Of a stretch of DNA of 64,000 nt, positions 1 through 9,013 are shown piece by piece (the first letter of the stretch is position 1; every line of letters begins with the position of its first letter). The translations under genes were made by a program, and so were the position numbers. The notes below the pieces were generated by a model. It saw only the letters and a program-made list of their open reading frames with translations. It was not told where the DNA came from and searched no databases. The DNA is from Hirschia sp. Its GTDB lineage: Bacteria > Pseudomonadota > Alphaproteobacteria > Caulobacterales > Hyphomonadaceae. The DNA is taken from positions 55,868-119,867 of the forward strand of contig PAQI01000016.1 of the NCBI GenBank assembly GCA_002709235.1, read 5' to 3'.

Positions 1-253
1 CTTTCATGCTGGTGTGGAATGGGGGATCTTCACGAGTGACTGCACCGCCGCATCCTTTGATGTTGGCAGATTTGACCCAAGCGCCCTGGAACGTCCCATG
101 GCGACCGGGGCATGCGACAAGGCACCTTTCGTGATATTGGGATTGTCGATGGCCGGATGGAACGCTGTCATCCTGCTGGGGTTGTCATGTGCAAGCTTCT
201 TTGCCGCCTCCGGTGCCATTCATCGTCGTTCCTCCAGCGCGGAGATCTGAACC
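1..253. other. left edge, no gene assigned with confidence
   Basis: Two overlapping open frames compete here. A plus-strand frame open from the window edge stops at 250, just before coq7, and encodes a hydrophobic stretch (KAPFVILGLSMAGWNAVILL). A minus-strand frame runs 219 to 4 and would encode a 71-residue polar peptide divergent from coq7. Neither resembles a family I know and neither has decisive codon use. The plus frame could be the tail of a gene that starts outside the window, which would put coq7 second in an operon. Confidence 0.3.
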
Positions 254-796
254 ATGCCTCGCAAACAGCCTCTTCCCGATCGCATCGAGGAAATGGTCCG
301 CGTGGACCATGCGGGTGAATATGCAGCTGTTGCCATCTACAAGGGCCAGCGCGCCGTTTTCGAAAGGCTGAAAGGCAAGGAAACTATCGTCAGCCAGCTC
401 ACTCACATGGAAGAAGATGAACAGGAGCATCTGGATATCTTCGATGAGATGATCAGCAAGGAAGGCGTGCGCCCCACCGCCATGACCCCGATCTGGGGTG
501 TGGCTGCCTATGGGCTGGGGGTGGCAACGGCCCTGCTGGGCGAGAAAGCCGCACATGCCTGCACCGAAGCCGTCGAAAGCGTCATCGAAGACCATTACGG
601 CGCGCAGGTCAAAGAACTGGAAAACCGAGGCGAGACCGAAAAGGCCGCACTGTTCGCGAAGATCCGCGACGAGGAAATCGCGCACAAGGATATCGCTGTC
701 GATCAGGGGGCCCGCAATGCGCCGGGCTATCCTCTGCTATCGGGTGTGATCAAGGCCGGATGCCGCATGGCAATCAGGATCTCGGAAAAGATCTAG
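254..796 (+). CDS. coq7: 2-nonaprenyl-3-methyl-6-methoxy-1,4-benzoquinol hydroxylase (Coq7/UbiM-type di-iron)
   Basis: This is the di-iron monooxygenase of the Coq7 family, which hydroxylates demethoxyubiquinol late in ubiquinone synthesis at the inner membrane. The 180-residue protein has the expected carboxylate-bridged iron ligands: Glu22 in VDHAGEYAA, the E-x-x-H pair Glu56/His59 in EEDEQEHL, and a second E-x-x-H in the C-terminal RDEEIAHKD. The length fits alphaproteobacterial Coq7 proteins, which lack the mitochondrial targeting extension. The hydrophobic stretch WGVAAYGLGVATALLG is typical of the membrane-associated hairpin. Its stop codon shares the CTAG at 793-796 with the convergent DUF3429 gene. 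A second ubiquinone gene, ubiG, lies about 10 kb away. Confidence 0.95.
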   Translation: MPRKQPLPDRIEEMVRVDHAGEYAAVAIYKGQRAVFERLKGKETIVSQLTHMEEDEQEHLDIFDEMISKEGVRPTAMTPIWGVAAYGLGVATALLGEKAAHACTEAVESVIEDHYGAQVKELENRGETEKAALFAKIRDEEIAHKDIAVDQGARNAPGYPLLSGVIKAGCRMAIRISEKI

Positions 797-1290
797 ACAA
801 ATAGCCAGGCGACGGACAAGAGCGACGCCATCGCTGCAATACTGCCAACAATGCGCAGACGCTTGAACCAGCGCGGCAGGCTGGTGGCACCGATATCCCA
901 GACCAGCAGCAAGGCGAACATCATGGCATAGCCAAGAAAGAGTTTCGCACTCGATTCAACCATCAGCCCGAACAGCGTCGCGCCCCAGCCACCCAGAGGT
1001 GCCAGCACGGAGAAGACCAGTACAGACCCGCGCGGCGTCTGCGGGTTCTCGCCAATCTCCAGCCCCCATCTTATACCGCCCAGGAATGACAGAATCGCTG
1101 CCGCATAGATCAGCAGGCTGGCCAGTGCCAATTGCAGCCGCATGGCAATCCATTCAGCTGCACCTCCCGCGGCCATCGACGGATGTGCGTCCAGCAGGCC
1201 ATCATAGCGATAGATGAAGAGCACACTGACGATGAAGGGGATCATGCCCGTATAAACGAGCAGCGCCGGTGTCAGTCTCAATATTCGCAT
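793..1290 (-). CDS. DUF3429 family inner-membrane protein
   Basis: The 165-residue protein has about five hydrophobic segments and the signature AILSFLGGIRWGLEIG of the DUF3429 family, found in proteobacteria and in mitochondria-related proteins of unknown function. It should sit in the inner membrane. It converges on coq7, and the two stop codons are the two strands of the same CTAG. No function is known; sharing an end with coq7 is not evidence of a joint role. Confidence 0.85.
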   Translation of the reverse strand: MRILRLTPALLVYTGMIPFIVSVLFIYRYDGLLDAHPSMAAGGAAEWIAMRLQLALASLLIYAAAILSFLGGIRWGLEIGENPQTPRGSVLVFSVLAPLGGWGATLFGLMVESSAKLFLGYAMMFALLLVWDIGATSLPRWFKRLRIVGSIAAMASLLSVAWLFV

Positions 1291-1488
1291 GGTCCGCCTT
1301 GTCTATTGCGTGTCGGCTTCCTGCTTTCCTGGCACAGCGCTAGGCCTTTAAGCAGAACGCACGACATCGCATGCGCCCATACGATGCTCTAGCTTGTTTC
1401 ACCTTTCAGTGGAAGCGCGGAACATGTCCTTGTCCGGACGATATGCGATAAGTCGACCGCCGGATGCGCAAACACATCCGACAATCGA

Positions 1489-2052
1489 TCATCCGTCCAG
1501 TTCGACATCCCAGTACAGATAATCCATCCAGGTCTGGTGCAGATGGTTGGGCGGGAACTTACGCCCCACCTGCTGCAACTGGTAGGATGACGGCCGCAAT
1601 GGCGGGCGCGCCGGATGCATGGCCGCTTCGCGCGGCATGCGGCCACCCTTGCGAAGATTGCACGGGCTGCAAGCTGCCACGATATTGTCCCAGCTTGTCC
1701 GCCCGCCCTTGGAGCGTGGGATCACATGGTCGAAGGTCAGATCATCAGGCGATCCGCAATAGGCGCATTTGAACCCGTCCCGCAGAAACACATTGAACCG
1801 CGTAAACGCTGGCGGGCGGTCCTGCTTCACGAATTCGCGCAGCGAGATGACCGATGGCAACCGCATCTTGAAGCTGGGTGAGCGTACGACATGATCATAT
1901 TGCGCGACCACGTCCACGCGTCCCAGGAACACGGCCTTGACGGTTTCCTGCCAGGACCAGAGCGACAATGGGTAATAGGATAGCGGTCGGAAGTCGGCAT
2001 TCAGCACAAGGGCCGGCCAACCCGAAAGCGGTTTCATCAAAACTTCCGCCAT
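1489..2052 (-). CDS. HNH endonuclease family protein
   Basis: The 187-residue protein carries an HNH/beta-beta-alpha metal fold: a Cys-x2-Cys knuckle (CAYCGS), the core DHVIPRSKGG, the Asn of SWDNIVAAC, and a second knuckle CSPCN. The N-terminal ALVLNADFRPLSYYPLS is typical of a chromosomal HNH subfamily common in alphaproteobacteria and cyanobacteria that is not part of restriction systems. The start is placed at 2052 because AGGAAGGGG lies about nine bases upstream; the longer frame to 2148 has no comparable ribosome site. No methyltransferase or toxin partner is adjacent. The natural substrate is unknown. Confidence 0.88.
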   Translation of the reverse strand: MAEVLMKPLSGWPALVLNADFRPLSYYPLSLWSWQETVKAVFLGRVDVVAQYDHVVRSPSFKMRLPSVISLREFVKQDRPPAFTRFNVFLRDGFKCAYCGSPDDLTFDHVIPRSKGGRTSWDNIVAACSPCNLRKGGRMPREAAMHPARPPLRPSSYQLQQVGRKFPPNHLHQTWMDYLYWDVELDG

Positions 2053-2348
2053 GTTCGGTCCCCTTCCTAATGGGGCCATGGCGACCGCGTTTCTTGCGGC
2101 CACCAAGTGCCCGAAACCTTCGTGAGAGCTGATATAGCAACTCTCCACAGGAAAGACACTATGCGATTCTCTGCGACAAATTCATGACCAGCTTGTAAAA
2201 AAGCAGCGGTTCGGAAACCTTTTGCGCAATTGTCACGTTTTCAATTGGTTAACGAAAAACAAATCCCATATACGGGTTTCATCGGCAGTCATCTTCTCCG
2301 ATATCACACATATAAACTTCATCATTCTTCTGCGTGGCTTCCCCGAAC

Positions 2349-2738
2349 ATGCTCGATTTTGAGAATTTCACGAGACCATCGCGTCCCAATCACGCGTTGA
2401 TTGCGCCTGAAGGTTTGTGCCAACAGGCAGATCCAGACCGGATCTCACCTGTCTTCAATCTACCGCTGGAGGATGTAAAAGCAGCATTCCTGCGCATGCT
2501 TGCCAATGAGCCGCGCATACAGATCCAGGATGAGACCGCCCAGGCGCTCGAACTTGTGCAGCGCAGCCGTGTCTTCCGCTTTCCTGACAAGATATCCGTG
2601 CGCTTCATTCCCATAAATGATGGACAGACCACGCTGGCGATCTATTCGCGCGCCGTCTATGGCTATGGCGATATGGGCGTGAACAGCAAACGCGTGGACC
2701 ACTTCATGGACTGCCTTAAACAGGCACTGGCATCTTGA
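2349..2738 (+). CDS. DUF1499 family protein
   Basis: The 129-residue protein matches DUF1499 in the block RFPDKISVRFIPINDG followed by TLAIYSRAVYGYGDMGVN. No function is established for the family. ATG at 2349 gives the start MLDFENF; a GTG at 2334 in the same frame is equally possible because neither has a clear ribosome site. Its TGA overlaps the TTG start of the following transporter (TTGA), so the two are translationally coupled. Confidence 0.8.
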   Translation: MLDFENFTRPSRPNHALIAPEGLCQQADPDRISPVFNLPLEDVKAAFLRMLANEPRIQIQDETAQALELVQRSRVFRFPDKISVRFIPINDGQTTLAIYSRAVYGYGDMGVNSKRVDHFMDCLKQALAS

Positions 2739-3613
2739 GCGCAACAGACAATCAAGCCGCAGCTGAAGGCCATTCCATCCTGAAAGGTGCCCTGTTCGTC
2801 GCATTGGGCGGCATCTTTGTGGGGCTCGCCCCCATCGGATTGCGCTTGTCCGAAATGGGGCCACAGGCCACCGCCTTTTGGCGCTTTGCTTTCGCCCTGC
2901 CGCTACTTTATGTTTTCGCAAAAGCCCGGAACATTCCACTGGGGCGACCGAACTGGCAATCCATTGTCGTCGGGATTGCTTTCGGGTTGGACATCGCACT
3001 CTGGCATGCGGCGCTGACTAAGACCTCTGTGGCGAATGCAACATTCCTGGTCAATCTGGGTTCCGTTTCTGCGGGCCTGATCGCGTGGCTCATCTTCGGC
3101 CAGAGACCGCGTGCGATATGGCCGATTGCAGCATGTTTTGCGATCACAGGTGCCGCCGCAATGAGCTTTGGAAGTAGCGCGGGCGGCAGCGGTGATATTC
3201 ACGGGGATATACTGGCACTGACCGCCGCAATGTCCCTTGCAATCTATTTCGTGATGCTGGGCCCTGCCCGCCGCAACATGAACGCCATTGCCGTACTGTT
3301 CTGGGCAACTATCGCTGAGGCCTGTGTCAGCACTATCGCCTCGCTGACCATGGGCGAATCCATCCTGCCAGCGGAAATGTCCCAACTTGCCGCGCCGCTA
3401 TTTCTTGCGGTTTTCGCGCATGTGCTTGGACAGGGCTTCATCATTTTCGGTGGCGGCATGGCGCCGCCTTCGGTCACTGGCGTTGTCATCATGATGCAAC
3501 CTGTTGTTGCCGGTCTGGTCGCCTGGCCACTGTTCAAGGAACACCTGTCGCCCATGCAACTGGCTGGCGGAGCAGCGATCCTGTTCGGTGTCTGGTTGGC
3601 AGGCAAGCGCTGA
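2735..3613 (+). CDS. EamA/DMT family transporter
   Basis: The 292-residue protein has ten hydrophobic segments in two EamA repeats, the layout of drug/metabolite exporters. The second repeat shows the usual PVVAGLVAWPLFKEHLSPMQ loop, where the Glu-rich turn before the last helices is family-typical. The substrate cannot be told from sequence; relatives export amino acids, nucleobases or polar metabolites. It starts with TTG inside the stop of the DUF1499 gene and ends 13 bases before the convergent membrane gene. Confidence 0.85.
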   Translation: MSATDNQAAAEGHSILKGALFVALGGIFVGLAPIGLRLSEMGPQATAFWRFAFALPLLYVFAKARNIPLGRPNWQSIVVGIAFGLDIALWHAALTKTSVANATFLVNLGSVSAGLIAWLIFGQRPRAIWPIAACFAITGAAAMSFGSSAGGSGDIHGDILALTAAMSLAIYFVMLGPARRNMNAIAVLFWATIAEACVSTIASLTMGESILPAEMSQLAAPLFLAVFAHVLGQGFIIFGGGMAPPSVTGVVIMMQPVVAGLVAWPLFKEHLSPMQLAGGAAILFGVWLAGKR

Positions 3614-3626
3614 TCGTACCAGGAGT

Positions 3627-4229
3627 TTAGTCCGTCGAACCTGACCTGGGATAAGCACGCAACACGTCTGCGCCCTGCCAGATCGCCCCAAAACAGGCAC
3701 CAAACGCAAAAAGCAAAAGGATGGCAGGCGAGACAGACGTAAAGACGATAACAGCAAGACAGCTGAGTGAAATCAGGAACACGCCCAACCTCCCGAACCA
3801 GACTGCTGCTCTGGCCCATAAACTCGATTGTGGAGCAGGTGGAAAGGCTCCACTCCTGCGCATTCCCCAAAACCAGACTGCCAAGGGGACATGCAGTATG
3901 CACAACACTATCCAGGCCAGAACAAAGAACGCAAACAACATGTCCACCTGACCAAGGCCAGCAAGGACACCAAGGCCGAGACAGACAATGATCAGCCAGT
4001 ATCCGATACGGGTGATCTTCCGACCCATAGCCTCCGGTCCTGACATGGATTCGCGATAGCCTGACAGGTCGACAAGCTGACCGATCTTCCAGACGATGAA
4101 TGGACTGATCGCGGTGGTGGCAGCCATAAACAGCGCAGCTCCCCCAAGCCCCTTGGCATGCATGCCAAGAACTTGTCCCCCGCCCACAATCAGAGCGAGG
4201 AAAAACAAGCGTAATCCAAATTTTTCCAC
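3627..4229 (-). CDS. hypothetical membrane protein, five predicted helices
   Basis: I do not recognise this 200-residue protein. Hydrophobic segments lie near residues 5-25, 30-47, 75-95, 97-118 and 145-180, so it is very probably an inner-membrane protein. A charged loop (KITRIG, residues about 70-75) and a basic segment (GMRRSG) lie between them. It stands alone on its strand, convergent with the EamA transporter and followed upstream by a short spacer before ispG, so context gives no clue. Confidence 0.65.
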   Translation of the reverse strand: MEKFGLRLFFLALIVGGGQVLGMHAKGLGGAALFMAATTAISPFIVWKIGQLVDLSGYRESMSGPEAMGRKITRIGYWLIIVCLGLGVLAGLGQVDMLFAFFVLAWIVLCILHVPLAVWFWGMRRSGAFPPAPQSSLWARAAVWFGRLGVFLISLSCLAVIVFTSVSPAILLLFAFGACFGAIWQGADVLRAYPRSGSTD

Positions 4230-4283
4230 GATATCACCTGCGCGCCATCAGCTGTCAGAGCAACTTACGCCAACAGGTTTAAC

Positions 4284-4314
4284 ATCCAGCTAGCCATACA
4301 TCAGTAAGCTGGAT
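4284..4314 (-). terminator. hairpin at the 3' end of ispG
   Basis: ATCCAGCT (4284-4291) and AGCTGGAT (4307-4314) form an 8-bp stem with a 15-base loop, ending on the ispG stop codon. No T-run follows on the minus strand, so it may protect an mRNA end rather than act as an intrinsic terminator. Confidence 0.4.
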
Positions 4315-5438
4315 CACTCCGCCGCTTCCGAGGCCGCGCCGCGCAGGAGCTCGGCACGCTTTTCCACCATCTCTACGATGTGGTCGACCATATCCGCATT
4401 GGAAAGCTTGTGGTCCGGCTTGCCCGATACATACATCATGCCCGCATCCTTGCCGCCGCCGGTAAAGCCCAGATCCGTGCCCAGCGCTTCACCGGGCCCG
4501 TTCACGACACAGCCAATGATGGAAAGCGTGATGGGCTCCACGATATGCGCAAGACGCTCTTCAAGCGTCTGGACCGTGTCGATGACATTGAAGCCCTGCC
4601 GCGCACATGACGGACAGGAAATGATGTTCACACCGCGCGTCCGCAGGCCGAGCGATTTGAGGATGTCATAGCCGACCTTGATCTCCTCCACAGGGTCAGC
4701 CGACAGGGACACGCGAATGGTATCGCCAATACCTGCCCAAAGCAGATTGCCCATACCGATCGCGGATTTCACCGAACCAATGCGCGCCCCGCCCGCTTCG
4801 GTCACACCCAGATGCAAGGGTGCATCGGTCGCCTCGGCCAGGCCATGATAGGCAGCCACGGTCATGAACACGTCTGATGCCTTCACCGAAATCTTGTAGT
4901 CACGGAAATTGTGGTCATCGAGAATGCGCGCATGTTCCAGCGCGCTTTCCACCATCGCCTCGGGGCATGGCTCTCCATATTTTTCCAGCAGGTGTTTTTC
5001 CAGGCTCCCGCCATTGACGCCGATACGGATGGAACACCCATTATCACGCGCCGCATCCACAACTTCACGGACACGGTCAGCCGAGCCGATATTGCCCGGA
5101 TTGATGCGCAGACAGGCTGCGCCCGCCTTGGCCGCTTCTATGCCGCGCTTGTAGTGAAAATGAATATCCGCCACCAGCGGCACATTCACTTCGCGCACAA
5201 TGGTGCTGAAGGCCGCTGTGGACTCTTCATCCGGACAGGAGACGCGTACAATATCCGCACCGGCTTCTTCCAGCCGATGAATCTGTGCGATGGTTGCGCC
5301 AGCATCACTTGTGGGTGTGTTGGTCATGGATTGCACCGAGATCGGTGCATCGCCGCCAACCTCTATATTGCCAACGCGGATCTTGCGGGACTTGCGCCGC
5401 TCAATCGCGCGCCAAGGTCGAATATGGCTGACATCCAT
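4314..5438 (-). CDS. ispG: 4-hydroxy-3-methylbut-2-en-1-yl diphosphate synthase
   Basis: IspG (GcpE) is the [4Fe-4S] enzyme that converts the cyclic MEcPP to HMBPP in the non-mevalonate isoprenoid pathway, using flavodoxin or ferredoxin electrons. The 374-residue protein shows the N-terminal TIM-barrel block [16 protein letters not shown] and the C-terminal cluster ligands Cys275 and Cys278 (SCPSC), Cys310 ([10 protein letters not shown]) and Glu317. The length is that of the two-domain bacterial form. The start is set at 5438 because GGGAG lies seven bases upstream; the in-frame ATG at 5444 would be too close to it. It follows the RodZ-like gene by 117 bases and could be co-transcribed. Confidence 0.96.
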   Translation of the reverse strand: MDVSHIRPWRAIERRKSRKIRVGNIEVGGDAPISVQSMTNTPTSDAGATIAQIHRLEEAGADIVRVSCPDEESTAAFSTIVREVNVPLVADIHFHYKRGIEAAKAGAACLRINPGNIGSADRVREVVDAARDNGCSIRIGVNGGSLEKHLLEKYGEPCPEAMVESALEHARILDDHNFRDYKISVKASDVFMTVAAYHGLAEATDAPLHLGVTEAGGARIGSVKSAIGMGNLLWAGIGDTIRVSLSADPVEEIKVGYDILKSLGLRTRGVNIISCPSCARQGFNVIDTVQTLEERLAHIVEPITLSIIGCVVNGPGEALGTDLGFTGGGKDAGMMYVSGKPDHKLSNADMVDHIVEMVEKRAELLRGAASEAAE

Positions 5439-5555
5439 GATCATGCTCCCTGTTCGGGCGTGGTTTGGAATGTCCGACTGATGTGGGCCGAAATCGTCTT
5501 TGGGTAAAGGACTGTTTCAAGATAAATCCGCCGCGGAGAACCGCACCGGCTTTTT

Positions 5556-6596
5556 CTATTCAGCCACTTCCACCACTGGCTCACGCAGGACAGCGTTGTC
5601 GACCGATGCAGAATGCACCTGACCACCGCCTTCGGAAACCAAGCCCAGGGATACACCATCACGGCGCCATTCAAAGGCGGCACCATCGGCAACCGTCACT
5701 GTCCAGCCTGCACCGACACGCGGCACATAGACATCACCTGCCAGCATCTGCTTGGACAGATAGACCGTGCCATCCGATCCGCGCACTTCGATCCAGCTGG
5801 TCTTCAGGGCCTTGATCGACAGGTTGGCCGCAACGGTTGGTGCGTTGAATTGCGGAGACGTCGCGACCGATGCACTTTCGATCGGCGCACGTGAAGTCTG
5901 CGCGACAGGGGCGTCATCACTCGACCAGGGACCAAGAAACCAGACAGCAGCACCGACCGCGCCGACCAGGACCAGAGCAGTTGCCAGACCGGCCACAAAC
6001 CCACCCTTGGGACGTGCACTTTCCATGCGCGCATGGGATTGGCCTGTGACAGCCGTTTCAACACTCGCGTGAGATTTGACGGTCGAGCCCGGTGCTTCGG
6101 ACAAACCACATTCGCGCAAATAGCGCTCAACGACCTGATCCAGATCGCTCATCTCGACAAAGCGTGCATAGGCCTTGATCCACGCTCGCAGATAGGTGCG
6201 TGACTGTGGCATGCCCGGCAGGTTCTTCACATACATCTCTTCAATGTCGAGAAGGTATTCCTTGCGGATGCGTGTGGCTTTGGCGACGTCCAGAATGGTG
6301 AGGTTCAGATTTTCACGCGCAGCCTTCAGGCGTGGCCCCATACGATCTGCATTTTCTGCAGTGTTCGAGACAACAACGAGGTGTGGAGCCTTGGATGAAG
6401 GCGCGTCCTGTGGCGGCTGAGTACTCTGAGACGTGATCTGTGATGTTGGAGCAGGTGGCTGATTTACTCGCTCAGCACCATGAGACAGATCGTTCCGGGT
6501 AGAGTCAGCGGTTGTCGGAACATCTCGTTCCGTTTCAGAAAACGCTTTGTTTTCATTATTTTGGCGATTCAATTCGTCTTTTGCAGCACCGCTCAT
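5556..6596 (-). CDS. RodZ-like HTH/DUF4115 membrane protein
   Basis: The protein (about 346 residues) has the RodZ layout: a cytosolic Cro-like helix-turn-helix (RLKAARENLNLTILDVAKAT onward, about residues 85-150), one transmembrane helix (GFVAGLATALVLVGAVGAAV), and a periplasmic DUF4115 domain (SWIEVRGSDGTVYLSKQMLAG). RodZ proteins link MreB to the rod-shape wall-synthesis complex. The N-terminal 80 residues are polar and probably disordered. ATG at 6596 is preferred because AGGATCGG precedes it; an in-frame ATG lies at 6626. The place directly before ispG is known from other alphaproteobacteria. Some family members act as transcription regulators, so the name is a family assignment. Confidence 0.8.
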   Translation of the reverse strand: MSGAAKDELNRQNNENKAFSETERDVPTTADSTRNDLSHGAERVNQPPAPTSQITSQSTQPPQDAPSSKAPHLVVVSNTAENADRMGPRLKAARENLNLTILDVAKATRIRKEYLLDIEEMYVKNLPGMPQSRTYLRAWIKAYARFVEMSDLDQVVERYLRECGLSEAPGSTVKSHASVETAVTGQSHARMESARPKGGFVAGLATALVLVGAVGAAVWFLGPWSSDDAPVAQTSRAPIESASVATSPQFNAPTVAANLSIKALKTSWIEVRGSDGTVYLSKQMLAGDVYVPRVGAGWTVTVADGAAFEWRRDGVSLGLVSEGGGQVHSASVDNAVLREPVVEVAE

Positions 6597-6692
6597 CGAA
6601 TAATCCGATCCTGGGCCGAAACCCACTATACTCTAACACTCCACCCTGCCCGGGTGAATAAAACACTGATTATCAACCGCGATCAAGCATTC

Positions 6693-8966
6693 TCAGCGGT
6701 CGAAGCTTACAGGAACATTCTCCTTCGCAAGGTTTAACAATTCCTCACGAATTTCAGATTTTCCAGAATGCACCAGTTCGACGACTTTCGGAGCTATCAC
6801 TGCAAGATCCATGCTTCGTATCAATCGCTTGATCTGACCGATACGCGCGGCCTGCATTGAAAAGCGTCTATAACCGAGACATGCCAGCACCAGCGCCTCC
6901 AGGGGACGTCCCCCGGCCTCGCCACAGACACTGACGGGGATCTCGGCGCGCGCTGCTGCCTTGACGATATGCTCCATCATCAGCAAGGCGGCTGGCGATA
7001 ATATATCATAGCGGCCCGACACTTTCGGATTGTTGCGATCGGCCGCAAAGAAGAACTGCATCAGGTCATTCGTGCCGACCGACAGGAACTCCGCCCGGCC
7101 CTTCAGCGCATCGATCGAGAACGCGAAACTGGGCGTTTCCACCATCGCGCCGATTTCGATGCGGGAAGGTGTCGCACGATTGAATTTCTGAGCCCATTCC
7201 ACCTCGGCATCCACCAGTTCCCGCGCCGCATCAAACTCGGCGATATTGCAGACCATGGGAAACATCAGCTGCAGGGGTCGCTCACCGGCCGCCCTGATCA
7301 GGGCGCGCAGCTGGCGGCGGAAGAAGAACGGGTGGTCCATCGCCATCCGCAATGCGCGCCAGCCAAGGGCCGGGTTCTCCTCGCGCTCACCACCGATGAA
7401 GGTGGCCACCTTGTCGCCCCCCAGATCCAGCGTGCGAAACACCAGTGGCTTGTCGCCCGAACGGGTGATCGCATTGTCATAGAACTCCACCTGTGTTTCC
7501 AGACTCGGCAATGTCTGCGAGGTCAGGAACTGGAATTCGGTGCGAAACAGGCCAACACCCTCCGCACCCGTTTCTTCCAGATGATCAAGGTCAAAGGAAA
7601 GTCCCGCATTCAGCATCAGCTGGAAGCTCTGGCCATCCTTTGTTTCCGCAGGCAGGTCACGCAGGCGGGCAAGTTCGGCCTTGTGCTCACCAGACAGCAC
7701 AATACGGGCGCGATAATTGGCGACCAATTCCTCTTCAGGTCTCAGATAGGCAATACCGGAATCGGCATCGATGATCATCTGATCACCCGCATCCGAGCGC
7801 GACACCAGACCGGAAACATCCCCAATGGCCGGCAACCCCAGTGCCCGCGCCACGATTGCCGCATGCGACCCTGCACCGCCCTCTTCCAGCAGGACACCCG
7901 CAAGCCCGGCTTCACGATATTCGAGCAATTCGGCAGGGCCCAGTCGACTGGCAATCAGGATAGACCCGGGTTCCGGCCCGGAGATCTCGCCATCTTCCGA
8001 ACCTGACAGATGGCGCAGCAGCCTGTTTTCAAGATCTTCAAGATCATGCAGGCGCTCGCGCAGATAGCCATCGCGTGAACTGGCAATGCGCGCCCTGTGT
8101 TCACGCCGGGCACGGTCCACGGCGGCCTCGGCGGTCAATCCGGCCTTGATGGCGTCATGCAGACGCATTTCCCAGCCCGGATCATGCGCGAAAAGACGAT
8201 AGGTCTCCAGCACGTCACGGCTTTCGCCAAACAGAACCGGTGTGGCCCTGTTGAGCATGGTGTCGATAGACTGGCGAAGCGTATCCAGCGCCACATCCAG
8301 CCGCTGTGATTCCTTCTCGATGTCATAGGCAAAGAAACGCGCCGCCGTCACCACGGGGTCATGAAGATAGACCGGCCCGATCGCCATGCCTTCATTGAGC
8401 GGGCGGCCCTTGAGCTTGACCGAACCGGGCTGGCGCAATTCAAGATCATCATTCTTTTCGCCTGCGGCCGAGAGAATTTCCGCCAGGACCATCGCCACGG
8501 TCTGCAGCTCGTCCATGTCCTCATCGGTGTAAAGGCGCTCGACCATGTTCTGGACGACCAGAACACCCAGCACACGTGCGGCACGCAGGATCGGAACCCC
8601 CAGAAAGCCGTGATAGGGATCTTCACCGGTTTCCGGACGATAGGAAAAGCGCGGATGCGCAGGTGCATTCTTGAGGCGCTTGGGTCGCGCAGTCGACGAA
8701 ATCAGGCCGACAAGACCTTCATTCTCGCCCAATCGGGTGCGGTTCACGGCTTCCTGAGACAGGCCTTCCGTTGCCACAAGCAGCAATGAATTGTCCGGCG
8801 TGCGCACATAGATCGAGCACACATCGGCAACGACGGTATCGGCAATCAGCTTGACGACGCTCTGCAAGCGGTCGGCACCCTGGTCCTCTCCTGCCAGAAG
8901 CTCTCTGAGACGACCGAGAAGGTGACGTGCGTCATGACCGCCGCCGGGTGGGCGCGGCATGCTCAT
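6693..8966 (-). CDS. ptsP: phosphoenolpyruvate-protein phosphotransferase, nitrogen PTS enzyme I
   Basis: EI-Ntr takes phosphate from PEP onto its active-site His and passes it to NPr and EIIA-Ntr, a regulatory relay for nitrogen, potassium and stress. The 757-residue protein has an N-terminal GAF domain (about residues 30-165), the HPr-binding and phospho-His region with His368 in GGAGSHAAIVAR, and the PEP-binding TIM barrel ending in SVCGEAGGRPLEALVLACLG. The length equals that of EI-Ntr proteins and exceeds plain enzyme I because of the GAF domain. A strong GGGGAGG sits before the ATG. It lies 47 bases after lysC, a pairing common in alphaproteobacteria; prfA, often next in that cluster, is not here. 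Confidence 0.95.
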   Translation of the reverse strand: MSMPRPPGGGHDARHLLGRLRELLAGEDQGADRLQSVVKLIADTVVADVCSIYVRTPDNSLLLVATEGLSQEAVNRTRLGENEGLVGLISSTARPKRLKNAPAHPRFSYRPETGEDPYHGFLGVPILRAARVLGVLVVQNMVERLYTDEDMDELQTVAMVLAEILSAAGEKNDDLELRQPGSVKLKGRPLNEGMAIGPVYLHDPVVTAARFFAYDIEKESQRLDVALDTLRQSIDTMLNRATPVLFGESRDVLETYRLFAHDPGWEMRLHDAIKAGLTAEAAVDRARREHRARIASSRDGYLRERLHDLEDLENRLLRHLSGSEDGEISGPEPGSILIASRLGPAELLEYREAGLAGVLLEEGGAGSHAAIVARALGLPAIGDVSGLVSRSDAGDQMIIDADSGIAYLRPEEELVANYRARIVLSGEHKAELARLRDLPAETKDGQSFQLMLNAGLSFDLDHLEETGAEGVGLFRTEFQFLTSQTLPSLETQVEFYDNAITRSGDKPLVFRTLDLGGDKVATFIGGEREENPALGWRALRMAMDHPFFFRRQLRALIRAAGERPLQLMFPMVCNIAEFDAARELVDAEVEWAQKFNRATPSRIEIGAMVETPSFAFSIDALKGRAEFLSVGTNDLMQFFFAADRNNPKVSGRYDILSPAALLMMEHIVKAAARAEIPVSVCGEAGGRPLEALVLACLGYRRFSMQAARIGQIKRLIRSMDLAVIAPKVVELVHSGKSEIREELLNLAKENVPVSFDR

Positions 8967-9013
8967 GGTTTTCCTCCCCTGTTGTCTGGTTGCTTCATCC
9001 GGTCTCCACGACT

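Noticed and set aside
1389-1646. 85-residue minus frame overlapping the HNH gene end
   Set aside because: It overlaps the HNH frame in another register and has no ribosome site; the 1291-1488 spacer shows no other gene.
1489-2052. HNH protein as part of a restriction or phage-defence system
   Set aside because: No methyltransferase, ATPase or toxin gene is adjacent, and the subfamily is a widespread solitary chromosomal type.
3244-3903. 219-residue minus frame across the EamA and hypothetical membrane genes
   Set aside because: It spans parts of two better-supported genes and its product is compositionally odd.
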